From positions 1 to 54,041 of the forward strand of contig CANAIK010000005.1 of NCBI GenBank assembly GCA_947361225.1: 54,041 bases of DNA. The letters run 5' to 3'. This document shows, piece by piece, positions 41,530 to 50,366 of the stretch. Origin of the DNA: an uncultured bacterium. Lineage in GTDB: Bacteria; Cyanobacteriota; Vampirovibrionia; Gastranaerophilales; Gastranaerophilaceae. The position numbers and the translations under genes were made by a program. Under the pieces are notes generated by a model. That model made no database searches, had not been told where the DNA came from, and was given only the letters and a program-made list of their open reading frames with translations. Numbering within the stretch: position 1 is the first letter of the stretch; each line of letters begins with the position of its first letter.

Positions 41530-43602
41530 ATGTTAGTAAGATTTAATCCTGTTGTCAAAAATTTTAATATTAATAACGGAAATTCAGCTAAAAACCCTAA
41601 ATTTTCAAGGTTTGAGCTGAAAAAAGACGAATTTTCCTTTAGCGGTTCTAATCTTAATAAAAAAGACAACGAACAAAAAATTAAAGAATTAATTAACAAC
41701 ACAACTGATTTTTTCGATGATATCGGAATCGGAATTTCTGAGGAAGACTTAAGTTTAATCGTTAAAGAAGGCAATTTTAAACAAGAGCCTGAACTTTTAT
41801 CCTCAAAACTGTCTTCAATGAATAATGTTCGAGAATTCGTTGGAAAAGCACTGTTTTTAGCATTATTAAAAAACAAAGAAATTATATCCGATAAAACTTT
41901 GGATAATAACCCTTTTGATTTTGTTGATTCTATAAAAGATTCTAATTTTAAAAAGATTCTATCTGATTTGGGTTTAGGGGAAGAAAAAATTAACGCAATA
42001 TTTGATTTATGCGATTCAGTTTGTGAAGATAATACAGATTCAACAAAAATAAAAGAAGTTGTTGAGAACTTTAATTCTATTAACTCCAATCAAATTTATG
42101 AGAAAATTTTCGCAGGATCTAAAGAGGAATTAAAAAACGAGCTTATAAATAAATATTCCTCGGTTCTTATAAAAACCGACAACGAATTAAAAGAAGCTAC
42201 AGAATATCTAGAAAGAAATCTTAACAATTGCAAAGACTACAAAAGCTCACTTAAGTATTTAAGAGAAAATTTGGATAATATTTCAAGAATTGAAAAATTA
42301 TTCGAAGATAAGACAATTAAAAAATTGTATCAAGAAGGAGCAATTAACGAAAGTGTTCTTGATATTCTTAATAGTGTTTCGAAAAAATGTGCAGCAAAAA
42401 TAGGAGCGTTCCTAACCGATGAAAAACTGTCTAAAACCCTAACTTTTTCTGATATTTACAAATTGTCTTCACTTGATAGTGATTATCAAGCAGAAATTAT
42501 TGATTTAATAAAAAATGACAAAGCAATTAATTATGAAGATGCTTCAAGGATTGCGCTGGACGAAAAAATAAAAGAAAGGTTCGATAATTTTGTTGCACAA
42601 GGAATTGAAACTAAAACAGCGTCAATATTAGCAAATATCGGGGGCGTTGAGAATTTTGAAACAAAAAAAATTGTAGAGCTGTTAAATTCAATAAACGCAA
42701 CAAAAACTTCCAATCAAAGGACTTCTTTTGTTGTTGAAAAGTTTTTAAAATTAAATAATTTTATTGATTTAGACCAATTTGTTTCCTATATTAAAAAAAT
42801 TGATTTTGGGAAAATCGAAAAAATTGCTCCTTTTACTAAAGAGTTCGAACCCGAGCAATATTTAAATTTTGCTTATTTTTGGTTTCAAGACAACGAGAAA
42901 ATAAATTTTAATAAAGAAGATTTAACTTTTGATAACGTTACGACTTATTTTAAAGACGCTTATGTCGATTCGATTGATTTATCGGAATTGTATGCAAACT
43001 ATCCTGCAACAAATAGGGAAATTGGAGAAATACCTTCTTGTTGGATGGATAGAATTGAGGATAAAAACCAAGCGCAAGAAGATATCTATCAAGCAATTGA
43101 TGAATTTCGAACAACAAAAAAACTTGATAATTTTTCAAAAAAATTGAGCAATATTCTAAAAAAAGAAGTTATAACAACAAAGATCGGAAACGGAATTTAT
43201 GGAACAGTATATAGAATTTCGATTGAGGGCGCACAAGATGTTTGTTTAAAATTATTCGATCAAATCGGAAATATTGCCTGCAATTCAAATAAAATCCACG
43301 GAGAACACATTGAACCTCAGGTGGGATTGTTTGTTAATGAGCATTCTAAGGATTTTGTCAGGATGTATTTTGGAAAGGTTTCTCCTAACAACACTAAAGA
43401 CGGGTTTTTAGTGACTCAATATCTTGATGAGAACACAAAAATCGATAGTTCAGTCGGATTTGACACAAAAGGTTGGGAAATTACAACCAAGGACGCTGAT
43501 AAAATTTATGGAAAAAATTCAATACAGAATATTATTATCGATTTTGGTCTTGTTGAAATTAAAAAAGACGGAAAACCGATAACAAGCTGGAGTAATTTAT
43601 AA
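41530..43602 (+). CDS. Large protein with minimal C-terminal kinase-like domain
   Basis: This 690-aa protein has an N-terminal FSFSG motif (about residue 35) like other unknown proteins here. About 500 helical residues of unknown type follow. The C-terminus carries a compact kinase-like domain: glycine loop GNGIYG (553-558), K574 (VCLKLF), E595 in HGxxxE, D657-K-x4-N663 and D671-F-G. The protein ends 17 residues after DFG, without activation segment or C-lobe. It shares this architecture with the gene at 823, with nearly the same spacing. Such truncation recalls OspG-type minimal effector kinases, but homology is not proven. The ATG lacks a strong ribosome site. Confidence 0.65.
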   Translation: MLVRFNPVVKNFNINNGNSAKNPKFSRFELKKDEFSFSGSNLNKKDNEQKIKELINNTTDFFDDIGIGISEEDLSLIVKEGNFKQEPELLSSKLSSMNNVREFVGKALFLALLKNKEIISDKTLDNNPFDFVDSIKDSNFKKILSDLGLGEEKINAIFDLCDSVCEDNTDSTKIKEVVENFNSINSNQIYEKIFAGSKEELKNELINKYSSVLIKTDNELKEATEYLERNLNNCKDYKSSLKYLRENLDNISRIEKLFEDKTIKKLYQEGAINESVLDILNSVSKKCAAKIGAFLTDEKLSKTLTFSDIYKLSSLDSDYQAEIIDLIKNDKAINYEDASRIALDEKIKERFDNFVAQGIETKTASILANIGGVENFETKKIVELLNSINATKTSNQRTSFVVEKFLKLNNFIDLDQFVSYIKKIDFGKIEKIAPFTKEFEPEQYLNFAYFWFQDNEKINFNKEDLTFDNVTTYFKDAYVDSIDLSELYANYPATNREIGEIPSCWMDRIEDKNQAQEDIYQAIDEFRTTKKLDNFSKKLSNILKKEVITTKIGNGIYGTVYRISIEGAQDVCLKLFDQIGNIACNSNKIHGEHIEPQVGLFVNEHSKDFVRMYFGKVSPNNTKDGFLVTQYLDENTKIDSSVGFDTKGWEITTKDADKIYGKNSIQNIIIDFGLVEIKKDGKPITSWSNL

Positions 43603-43612
43603 ACTTTTGCTT

Positions 43613-46081
43613 TTATTTAACTACAATATTAACCAAACGATTAGGAATAACAATTGTTTTAACGATATTTTTCCCCTCGAGCGCCTGTTTTACTTTAGAG
43701 GAATCCAACGCTAATTTTTCTAAGTCTTCTTTGGATAAATCCTGCGCTGCTTCAATTTTATCTTTAATTTTGCCATTCACCTGAATAACCAAAGTAATCA
43801 TTGAAGTTTTAGCTAAATTCTCATCAAACTTAGGCCAGGGTTCCTCGTGGATTGATTTTTCGGGGTTAAATTGAGAATAAATTTCTTCTGAAACAAATAC
43901 AAGAACAGGAGACAATAATTTTATTAAAGTTAGAAGTACAAAGCTTAAAACCTCGTAGTTAATTGTTTTTTCGTCCTTAATATATTCATAAATCGCATTA
44001 ACAAATTCCCGATAACGAGAAATTACGGTATTAAACTGGAATTCTTGTTCAATATCGTTTGTAATTTTTTTAATTGCGATATGGGTTTCTCGAACCAAAT
44101 TCTCGTCTTTTTGAGACAAGGATTTTATGTCAAAATTATAATTTAGCTTAATTCTATCCTGGAATTTTGAATAAAGCCTGTAAATTCGACAAATAAATTT
44201 ATAGCAGCCTTCAACTCCTGCGTCTGTCCAATCAAAATCACGAGCGGGGGGTGAATCTGATAAAATAAATAATCGGGCAGTATCGGCTCCAAAGTTTTGA
44301 TAAATTTCATCCGGATCAACCGTATTTCCTTTTGATTTGGACATTTTTGCCCCGTCTTTTAAAACCATCCCCTGGGTTAGAAGATTTTTAAAAGGTTCGT
44401 CAAAATTAAGCAAGCCTAAATCCCTTAGGGCTTTTGTAAAGAATCTTGCGTATAGAAGATGCAAGATTGCGTGCTCAATCCCGCCAACGTATTGATCAAC
44501 CGGCATCCAACCGTTGATAATTTCTCGATTAAAGCATTCTTTGTCGTTTTTAGCGTCGCAATATCTCATATAATACCAGCTTGAGCAAACAAATGTGTCC
44601 ATTGTATCAACGTCTCTTGTTGCTTTAGCTCCGCACTTGGGACAAGTCGTATATTTAAAAGTCGGACTGGTTTCAATCGGAGATTTTCCTTGAACCGAAA
44701 AATCAACGTCTTCGGGGAGTTTTACGGGTAAATCTTCTTCAGGAACCGCAACTTCACCGCAATTAGGACAATAAACAATCGGAATTGGAGCGCCCCAGTA
44801 CCTTTGGCGGGAAATCAACCAATCTCTTAATCTAAATTGGGTTTTAAATTCTCCAAAGCCTTTATCAACTGCGTATTGAGTTATTTTTTCTATAGCGTCT
44901 TTTGCTTTTATGCCGTTAAACTCACCGCTGTTTACTAAAGTTCCTTCTTTGTTTGTATAAACTTTGTCTTTTTCAAAATCAACTCCGTCTATAACTTGAA
45001 TCATTTCCAAATTGTATTTTTTAGCAAAATCAAAGTCCCTTTCATCGTGATAGGGAACTGCCATAACTGCTCCTGTTCCATAATCAACTAAAGCGTAATC
45101 GGCTGTCCAAATAGGGCATTTTTTACCCGTAAAAGGGTTAATTATATGGGTTCCCAAGGGAACTCCGGTTTTTGTTCTGGTTGTTGATAATCTTTCAATT
45201 TCAGATAATTTTTTAGCGTTTAATCTGTAGTTTTCGACCTCTTTTTGATTCTGAGGCAGCGTAAGTTTTTCAATATCTTTATATTCAGGCGCAACAACAA
45301 GATAAGTAACCCCGTAAACCGTATCGGGTCTTGTTGTATAAACAGGGATTTCCAGCCCTTCGATTTCTGCTACTTTGAATTTTAGAATCGCCCCTGTGGA
45401 TTTTCCAATCCAGTTTTTTTGCATTGTTTTAACATTATCGCCCCAGCCTGTTAATAAATCCAAATCTTTTAACAGCTCCTCGCAATAATCGGTAATCCTA
45501 AAGAACCATTGGGATAAATTTTTCTTAGTAACCTCAGAATCGCATCTCCAGCACTTTCCTTCGATTACTTGTTCGTTTGCAAGAACGGTTGCGCATTTTT
45601 CACACCAATTAACAGGAGCAGTTTTTTTATAAGCCAACCCTTTTTTATAAAGTTGCAAAAACAGCCACTGAGTCCATTTGTAATAATCTTCAAGACAGGT
45701 TGTAATTTCTCTATCCCAATCAATACTCAATCCGAGCATTTTAAGCTGGCGTTTCATATAGGAAATATTAGATAAAGTCCATTCCTTGGGGTTTGCGCCG
45801 TGTTGGATTGCAGCGTTTTCAGCAGGTAAACCAAAACTGTCCCATCCTATTGGATGCAATACATTAAACCCCTGCGCTCTTTTAAATCTTGCAATAACGT
45901 CTGTTATTGTGTAGTTTCGAACATGACCCATATGAAGTTTTCCCGAAGGATATGGCAGCATTGACAGCGCATAATATTTTGGCTTATCGCTTTTATCAAG
46001 CGCTTTATAAGGGTTTGTTTTATCCCAGGTTTCATACCATTTTTTTTCAATTTGTTGCGGGTAATATTCTTTTTCTAACAT
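43613..46081 (-). CDS. leuS: Leucyl-tRNA synthetase
   Basis: This 822-aa enzyme is of bacterial type. The class I signatures are PYPSGKLHMGHVRNY near residue 45 and the KMSKSKGNTVDP loop in the second half. A CP1 editing domain lies between them (TTRPDTVYGVTYLV; TGAVMAVPYHDERD). A zinc-binding insertion (CPNCG, CPKCG) lies around residues 430-480. The C-terminal domain contains VNGKIKDKI. AGGA precedes the ATG, and it lies 9 nt after thrC, so it may share the hom-thrC transcript. Confidence 0.98.
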   Translation of the reverse strand: MLEKEYYPQQIEKKWYETWDKTNPYKALDKSDKPKYYALSMLPYPSGKLHMGHVRNYTITDVIARFKRAQGFNVLHPIGWDSFGLPAENAAIQHGANPKEWTLSNISYMKRQLKMLGLSIDWDREITTCLEDYYKWTQWLFLQLYKKGLAYKKTAPVNWCEKCATVLANEQVIEGKCWRCDSEVTKKNLSQWFFRITDYCEELLKDLDLLTGWGDNVKTMQKNWIGKSTGAILKFKVAEIEGLEIPVYTTRPDTVYGVTYLVVAPEYKDIEKLTLPQNQKEVENYRLNAKKLSEIERLSTTRTKTGVPLGTHIINPFTGKKCPIWTADYALVDYGTGAVMAVPYHDERDFDFAKKYNLEMIQVIDGVDFEKDKVYTNKEGTLVNSGEFNGIKAKDAIEKITQYAVDKGFGEFKTQFRLRDWLISRQRYWGAPIPIVYCPNCGEVAVPEEDLPVKLPEDVDFSVQGKSPIETSPTFKYTTCPKCGAKATRDVDTMDTFVCSSWYYMRYCDAKNDKECFNREIINGWMPVDQYVGGIEHAILHLLYARFFTKALRDLGLLNFDEPFKNLLTQGMVLKDGAKMSKSKGNTVDPDEIYQNFGADTARLFILSDSPPARDFDWTDAGVEGCYKFICRIYRLYSKFQDRIKLNYNFDIKSLSQKDENLVRETHIAIKKITNDIEQEFQFNTVISRYREFVNAIYEYIKDEKTINYEVLSFVLLTLIKLLSPVLVFVSEEIYSQFNPEKSIHEEPWPKFDENLAKTSMITLVIQVNGKIKDKIEAAQDLSKEDLEKLALDSSKVKQALEGKNIVKTIVIPNRLVNIVVK

Positions 46082-46090
46082 TTTTAATTC

Positions 46091-47143
46091 CTATTTGTTT
46101 ATAATTTTAATAATATCGTCTATTCTGGAGCTTGTTTTGTTGACTGTTGAGTTTGAATGTTCAATTGCAGTTGTGGGATCTTTTAATCCGTTTCCTGTTA
46201 AAACACACACTACAGTTGAGTTTTCTTTGATTTTATCTTTTAATTTTATTAATCCTGCAATGCTCGCTATTGATCCGGGCTCGGCGAAAATTCCTTCAGA
46301 GCGGGTTAGGAGCCTGTAAGCACTCAAAATTTCTTCATCGGATACCATATCAATTGTGCCTTTGGATTCATCACGAGCAGCCTCGGCTTTTTTCCAGCTT
46401 GCAGGATTTCCGATTCTAATTGCCGTTGCAATTGTTTCAGGATTATCAACTTTATGACCCAAAACAATAGGAGCCGCACCGGCTGCTTGAATTCCCATCA
46501 TTTGGGGCAATTTAGTGCATTTTTTCTTATCGTAATATTCCTTATAACCTTTCCAATAAGCACTTATGTTGCCTGCGTTTCCAACAGGGATAAAGTGATA
46601 ATCAGGAGCGTCATTAAGTGCGTCAACGATTTCAAATGCTCCTGTTTTTTGTCCTTCGATTCGATAAGGATTAACGGAATTAACTAAAGTTATAGGATAA
46701 CAAGAAGAAATTTCTCGAACCGCATCAAGTGCCTCATCAAAATTCCCGTTAATTGCAATAACATTAGCTCCATACATCATCGCTTGGGATAGTTTTCCCA
46801 TTGCAATATGTCCGTCTGGAATTAAAACGTGGCATTTGATTTTTGCCTTAGCAGCATAAGCTGCAGCGGAGGCTGAAGTGTTTCCGGTTGAAGCGCAAAT
46901 TATAGCTTTTGATCCTTCCTCAACCGCTTTTGTAACAGCTAAGGTCATTCCTCTGTCTTTAAAACTTCCTGTTGGATTTAAACCTTCATATTTTAAATAA
47001 AGATTTATGTTGAGCCCCAGTTGAGAAGCCAAGTTATCAGCCTTTATTAAAGGGGTGTTTCCCTCGCAAAGTGTAATAATCGGAGTTTTATCATTGACTG
47101 GTAAAAATTCTCTATATTTATTAATTAATCCTGCATATCTCAT
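46091..47143 (-). CDS. thrC: Threonine synthase
   Basis: This 350-aa short-type enzyme converts O-phosphohomoserine to threonine with PLP. The PLP lysine lies in [15 protein letters not shown], with the phosphate-binding [27 protein letters not shown], and [11 protein letters not shown] near the C-terminus. The ATG overlaps the stop of hom, so the two consecutive steps are coupled. The start has AAGGG in the end of hom. No thrB is adjacent. Confidence 0.96.
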   Translation of the reverse strand: MRYAGLINKYREFLPVNDKTPIITLCEGNTPLIKADNLASQLGLNINLYLKYEGLNPTGSFKDRGMTLAVTKAVEEGSKAIICASTGNTSASAAAYAAKAKIKCHVLIPDGHIAMGKLSQAMMYGANVIAINGNFDEALDAVREISSCYPITLVNSVNPYRIEGQKTGAFEIVDALNDAPDYHFIPVGNAGNISAYWKGYKEYYDKKKCTKLPQMMGIQAAGAAPIVLGHKVDNPETIATAIRIGNPASWKKAEAARDESKGTIDMVSDEEILSAYRLLTRSEGIFAEPGSIASIAGLIKLKDKIKENSTVVCVLTGNGLKDPTTAIEHSNSTVNKTSSRIDDIIKIINK

Positions 47144-48411
47144 TACATTACCCTTATTTTATTAACGACTTTTATCTTATTGTCTTTTTCAAGTTTAGTT
47201 ATCATTTTATTCATATCCTGTTCGTAGCATTCTTCGGTTATTACAATAACCGTTGCTCTATCTTGGGAGTTTTTGTTCCTTTGAATGATATATGATAAAT
47301 TGATTCCGAATTCACCGCAAGCGGAGCCGATTTTTCCAATTACACCCGGCTCGTTGTCTGCGTCAATCCTTAAATAATAACAATTTATCGTTTTTTCAAT
47401 ATCCACCTGATAAGCGTATTTATCGTGATGACAAATTGTCATTGGAAGAATATTTTTTGAACTATGAATTTCCGATTTTATGGTTAGAATATCCCCAACA
47501 ACCGAACTTGCGGTCGGAAACTCTCCTGCGCCCGGTCCTACAAACATTACTTTATCAACAGGGAAACCGGTTAGCATAACGGCATTTGTTGCGTTTTTAA
47601 TATCTGCAATAGGTTTGTTTTTAGGCACCAACGTCGGATGAACACGAATATCCAAGACATCGTCTCTATTTTCGTGGTTTATTTTTTTAGCACTTGCAAT
47701 AAGTTTAATTTTATATCCGAGTTCATCTGCTATTTGGATATCTATAGCATCGATTTTTGTGATACCTTCTCGATAAATTCTATTAATATCAATTCTTTTT
47801 CCAAAAACGATATTGGATAGAATTGCAATTTTATACATTGCGTCATAACCTTCAACGTCCCCTGTGGGGTCGGTTTCAGCGTATCCTAATTTTTGAGCTT
47901 TTTCTAAACAGTCTAAATATGATAAATTTTCTTCTTCCATTTTGGTTAGAATGTAGTTTGTGGTTCCGTTTAGAATTCCTGCAACATTAGTGAATTCATT
48001 TGCGCTTAATGTTGTTTTAATTGGCATTATAATGGGAATTCCGCCTGCAACCGCAGCCTCATAAAGAATTGAAACCTGATTTTTCCTTGCCAAATCAAAA
48101 AGAGCTGCCCCGTGTCGAGCAAGAAGTTCTTTATTTGCAGTTACAATGTGTTTTTTGTTCTTTATTGCCTCCATAAGAACATCAAGCATTTTAACCCCTC
48201 CCGCAACTTCGACAACAACGTCAACTTCAGGATTAGAGGCAATTTCCATCGCATCTTGTGTTAAGTTTTTAATAGCAACATCTCTTTTTTTCTTAAGGTT
48301 GTTAACAGCACAACAAATAATTTCAATATCGTCGTATTTGTCTAAAACCTTTACCACGCCTTGACCAACAGTGCCAAGACCAATTAACCCGATTTTTAAT
48401 TTATTACTCAT
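47143..48411 (-). CDS. hom: Homoserine dehydrogenase with ACT domain
   Basis: This 422-aa enzyme reduces aspartate semialdehyde to homoserine. Rossmann [16 protein letters not shown], the VVEVAGG motif, [38 protein letters not shown], and [19 protein letters not shown] (catalytic region) are family hallmarks. The C-terminal ACT domain (from about residue 345) predicts feedback by threonine. The ATG lies 6 nt after TATTAT with no Shine-Dalgarno, so a leaderless mRNA is possible. Confidence 0.97.
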   Translation of the reverse strand: MSNKLKIGLIGLGTVGQGVVKVLDKYDDIEIICCAVNNLKKKRDVAIKNLTQDAMEIASNPEVDVVVEVAGGVKMLDVLMEAIKNKKHIVTANKELLARHGAALFDLARKNQVSILYEAAVAGGIPIIMPIKTTLSANEFTNVAGILNGTTNYILTKMEEENLSYLDCLEKAQKLGYAETDPTGDVEGYDAMYKIAILSNIVFGKRIDINRIYREGITKIDAIDIQIADELGYKIKLIASAKKINHENRDDVLDIRVHPTLVPKNKPIADIKNATNAVMLTGFPVDKVMFVGPGAGEFPTASSVVGDILTIKSEIHSSKNILPMTICHHDKYAYQVDIEKTINCYYLRIDADNEPGVIGKIGSACGEFGINLSYIIQRNKNSQDRATVIVITEECYEQDMNKMITKLEKDNKIKVVNKIRVM

Positions 48412-48417
48412 AGAAAA

Positions 48418-48423
48418 ATAATA
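48418..48423 (-). promoter_or_regulatory. -10 box six nt before the hom start
   Basis: TATTAT on the minus strand is followed by TTTTCT and ATG. The -35 is weak (CTACAA at 17 nt). It is the weakest of the leaderless candidates. Confidence 0.35.
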
Positions 48424-48484
48424 ACATAAAATTTTTTTTGTTGTAGTATTATCTTAAAAGTAATTATAAAAAAGGATTAAAAAA

Positions 48485-49924
48485 ATGAGTAATGAAAAAA
48501 CAAGAGTGAGAATTGCGCCCAGTCCTTCAGGGAATTTGCACATTGGAACCGCAAGAACGGCTCTATTCAATTATTTATTTGCTAAAAAAACAAAAGGTGA
48601 TTATATTCTTCGAATTGAAGATACGGATTTGGATAGAAGTTCTGAAGCCTATAAACAAAATATTTTCGATAGTTTAAAAGCTCTTGGATTGAGCTGGGAC
48701 GAAGGTCCCGATATCGGAGGGGATTATGGACCCTACAAACAATCGGAAAGATTCGATATTTATCCAAAATATGCCCAAATGCTAATCGACAAAGGTTATG
48801 CATATGAATGTTTTTGTTCTAATGAAGATTTAGATAAAGAACACGAAATTGCAAATGAGAAAAAAATCCCTTATAAATATTCAAGAAAATGTCTTAATTT
48901 GACTCCCGAACAAAAAGCGGAGCTTAAGGCTAAAGGAATTAAACCCTCGATTCGATTCAAGGTTGATTATAAAGAACTTGTTTTTAATGATTTGGTTAAG
49001 GGTGAACTTAAGTTTGACACAAGTTTAATCGGAGATTTTGCAATAATGAAATCCAACGGAACTCCGACTTATAATTTTGCAGTTGTAATAGATGATATGT
49101 TAATGAAAATTACCCACGTTATTCGTGGCGAGGACCATATTTCAAATACCCCTAAACAAATTCTAATTTACGAGGCGCTAGGGGCAAAAGTTCCTCAATT
49201 CGGGCATTTGGGGATGATTCTGGCTCCTGATAGAAGTAAGTTATCTAAACGTCACGGAGCAACCGCTGTGTCCGATTTTATTAAAGAAGGATACTTAACA
49301 GAGGCGTTGTTAAATTTTGTTGCGCTCTTAGGCTGGGCACCCAGTGATAGTGTAGAAATTAAGAATGTAGATGAAATTGCAGCGGATTTTAGAATCGGGG
49401 AACTATCAAGTTCTAATTCAATTTTTGAATATGAAAAACTAAACTGGATGAACGGACAATACATTAAAAAAATGGATATTAAAAAATTGACCGATTTAGC
49501 CCTTCCGTTTTTAAGTCAATACGATACAAATAAATATTCAAGAGAAAATTTAGAAAGAATTATTTCGGTTACAAGAGAACCGATAACAGTTTTAAAAGAC
49601 CTTGTTTATGATACTCAATATTTCTTTGAAAAGCCTGATTATACTGAAGTTGAGGAGCTTTTGAATACGGATTTATCTAAAAAAGTTCTTGAGAAATTTA
49701 AAAACGATGTTAAGGAGTACGATTTTAACAACGAACAGGATCTCCACGATAAACTTGCGGATTTAAGAGCGTACTTTAAAGAAAACTTCGGTTTTAAACC
49801 AAAAGAAACGATGTGGGCAATAAGAGCAGCAATAACAGGAAGAACAAGAGGAGCCGATATGGTTGCTATCCTTGCAATCCTGGGTAAACAAGAAATAATA
49901 GAAAGACTGGAAGGTATTAGTTAA
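48485..49924 (+). CDS. gltX: Glutamyl-tRNA synthetase
   Basis: This 479-aa enzyme is of standard bacterial type. The class I HIGH motif lies in APSPSGNLHIGTARTAL, and LRIEDTDLDRSSEAY and VIRGEDHISNTPKQ follow. KMSKS is represented by SKLSKRHGATAV. The C-terminal anticodon domain is helical. It charges tRNA-Glu, and possibly tRNA-Gln if the organism uses the amidotransferase route, which cannot be told here. AAGGA precedes the ATG. It converges on the XRE gene, with an 8-nt overlap. Confidence 0.97.
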   Translation: MSNEKTRVRIAPSPSGNLHIGTARTALFNYLFAKKTKGDYILRIEDTDLDRSSEAYKQNIFDSLKALGLSWDEGPDIGGDYGPYKQSERFDIYPKYAQMLIDKGYAYECFCSNEDLDKEHEIANEKKIPYKYSRKCLNLTPEQKAELKAKGIKPSIRFKVDYKELVFNDLVKGELKFDTSLIGDFAIMKSNGTPTYNFAVVIDDMLMKITHVIRGEDHISNTPKQILIYEALGAKVPQFGHLGMILAPDRSKLSKRHGATAVSDFIKEGYLTEALLNFVALLGWAPSDSVEIKNVDEIAADFRIGELSSSNSIFEYEKLNWMNGQYIKKMDIKKLTDLALPFLSQYDTNKYSRENLERIISVTREPITVLKDLVYDTQYFFEKPDYTEVEELLNTDLSKKVLEKFKNDVKEYDFNNEQDLHDKLADLRAYFKENFGFKPKETMWAIRAAITGRTRGADMVAILAILGKQEIIERLEGIS

Positions 49925-50207
49925 TAATACCTTCTTTTTTTAAAATTTGTCTCACTTTTAGGGTCAAATCGTCCTCAGGAGTGTTGTTTTCAAGGTTAAA
50001 CATTTTCCCCACCCCTCCTATTAGATAATTTAAATTTACATTATAGTCTTCAAATAACAATACTAATTTTTCGTTGTTTAAAGTCGTTCTATCTGTTTCA
50101 ATATTTGAATAAAACTGTTTTGAAATGCCAAGTTTGGCTCCAAACTGTTCTTGCGTAAGGTTGAGAGATATTCTAATGTTTTTTAGTCTTTTGCCCTGAG
50201 TCGTCAT
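49917..50207 (-). CDS. XRE-family helix-turn-helix regulator
   Basis: This 96-aa protein has an N-terminal HTH of Cro/C1 type (GKRLKNIRISLNLTQEQFGAKLGISKQFYSNIETDRT) and a short C-terminal tail. It lies divergent from the first prepilin-like gene, with an interleaved promoter, so autoregulation and control of that gene are plausible. No Shine-Dalgarno precedes the ATG, and the -10 box lies five nt upstream. Confidence 0.88.
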   Translation of the reverse strand: MTTQGKRLKNIRISLNLTQEQFGAKLGISKQFYSNIETDRTTLNNEKLVLLFEDYNVNLNYLIGGVGKMFNLENNTPEDDLTLKVRQILKKEGIIN

Positions 50208-50212
50208 TTTTT

Positions 50213-50241
50213 TATTTAAAAGTATGTAATAGTATTGACAA
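50213..50241 (-). promoter_or_regulatory. Promoter of the XRE gene, sharing its -35 with the prepilin promoter
   Basis: On the minus strand TTGTCA (50241-50236) and TAAATA (50218-50213) are 17 nt apart. The -35 shares five bases with TTGACA on the plus strand. Confidence 0.5.
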
Positions 50242-50262
50242 GTATTTATATTTATGTATAAT
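50235..50262 (+). promoter_or_regulatory. Promoter of the first prepilin-like gene
   Basis: TTGACA (50235-50240) and TATAAT (50257-50262), both perfect, are separated by 16 nt. A leader of about 100 nt follows to ATG 50367. Confidence 0.7.
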
Positions 50263-50366
50263 TAATGTATACACAAATATAAATCTCTAATTTAACTATA
50301 CCATAATAGATGCGAATTTGTATAAAAATCGCTTTATTTATCGTGCAAATGTAAAGGAATTTTTTT

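Noticed and set aside
46082-46090. T-box or leader regulation of leuS
   Set aside because: Only nine nt separate leuS from thrC, so no leader RNA fits.
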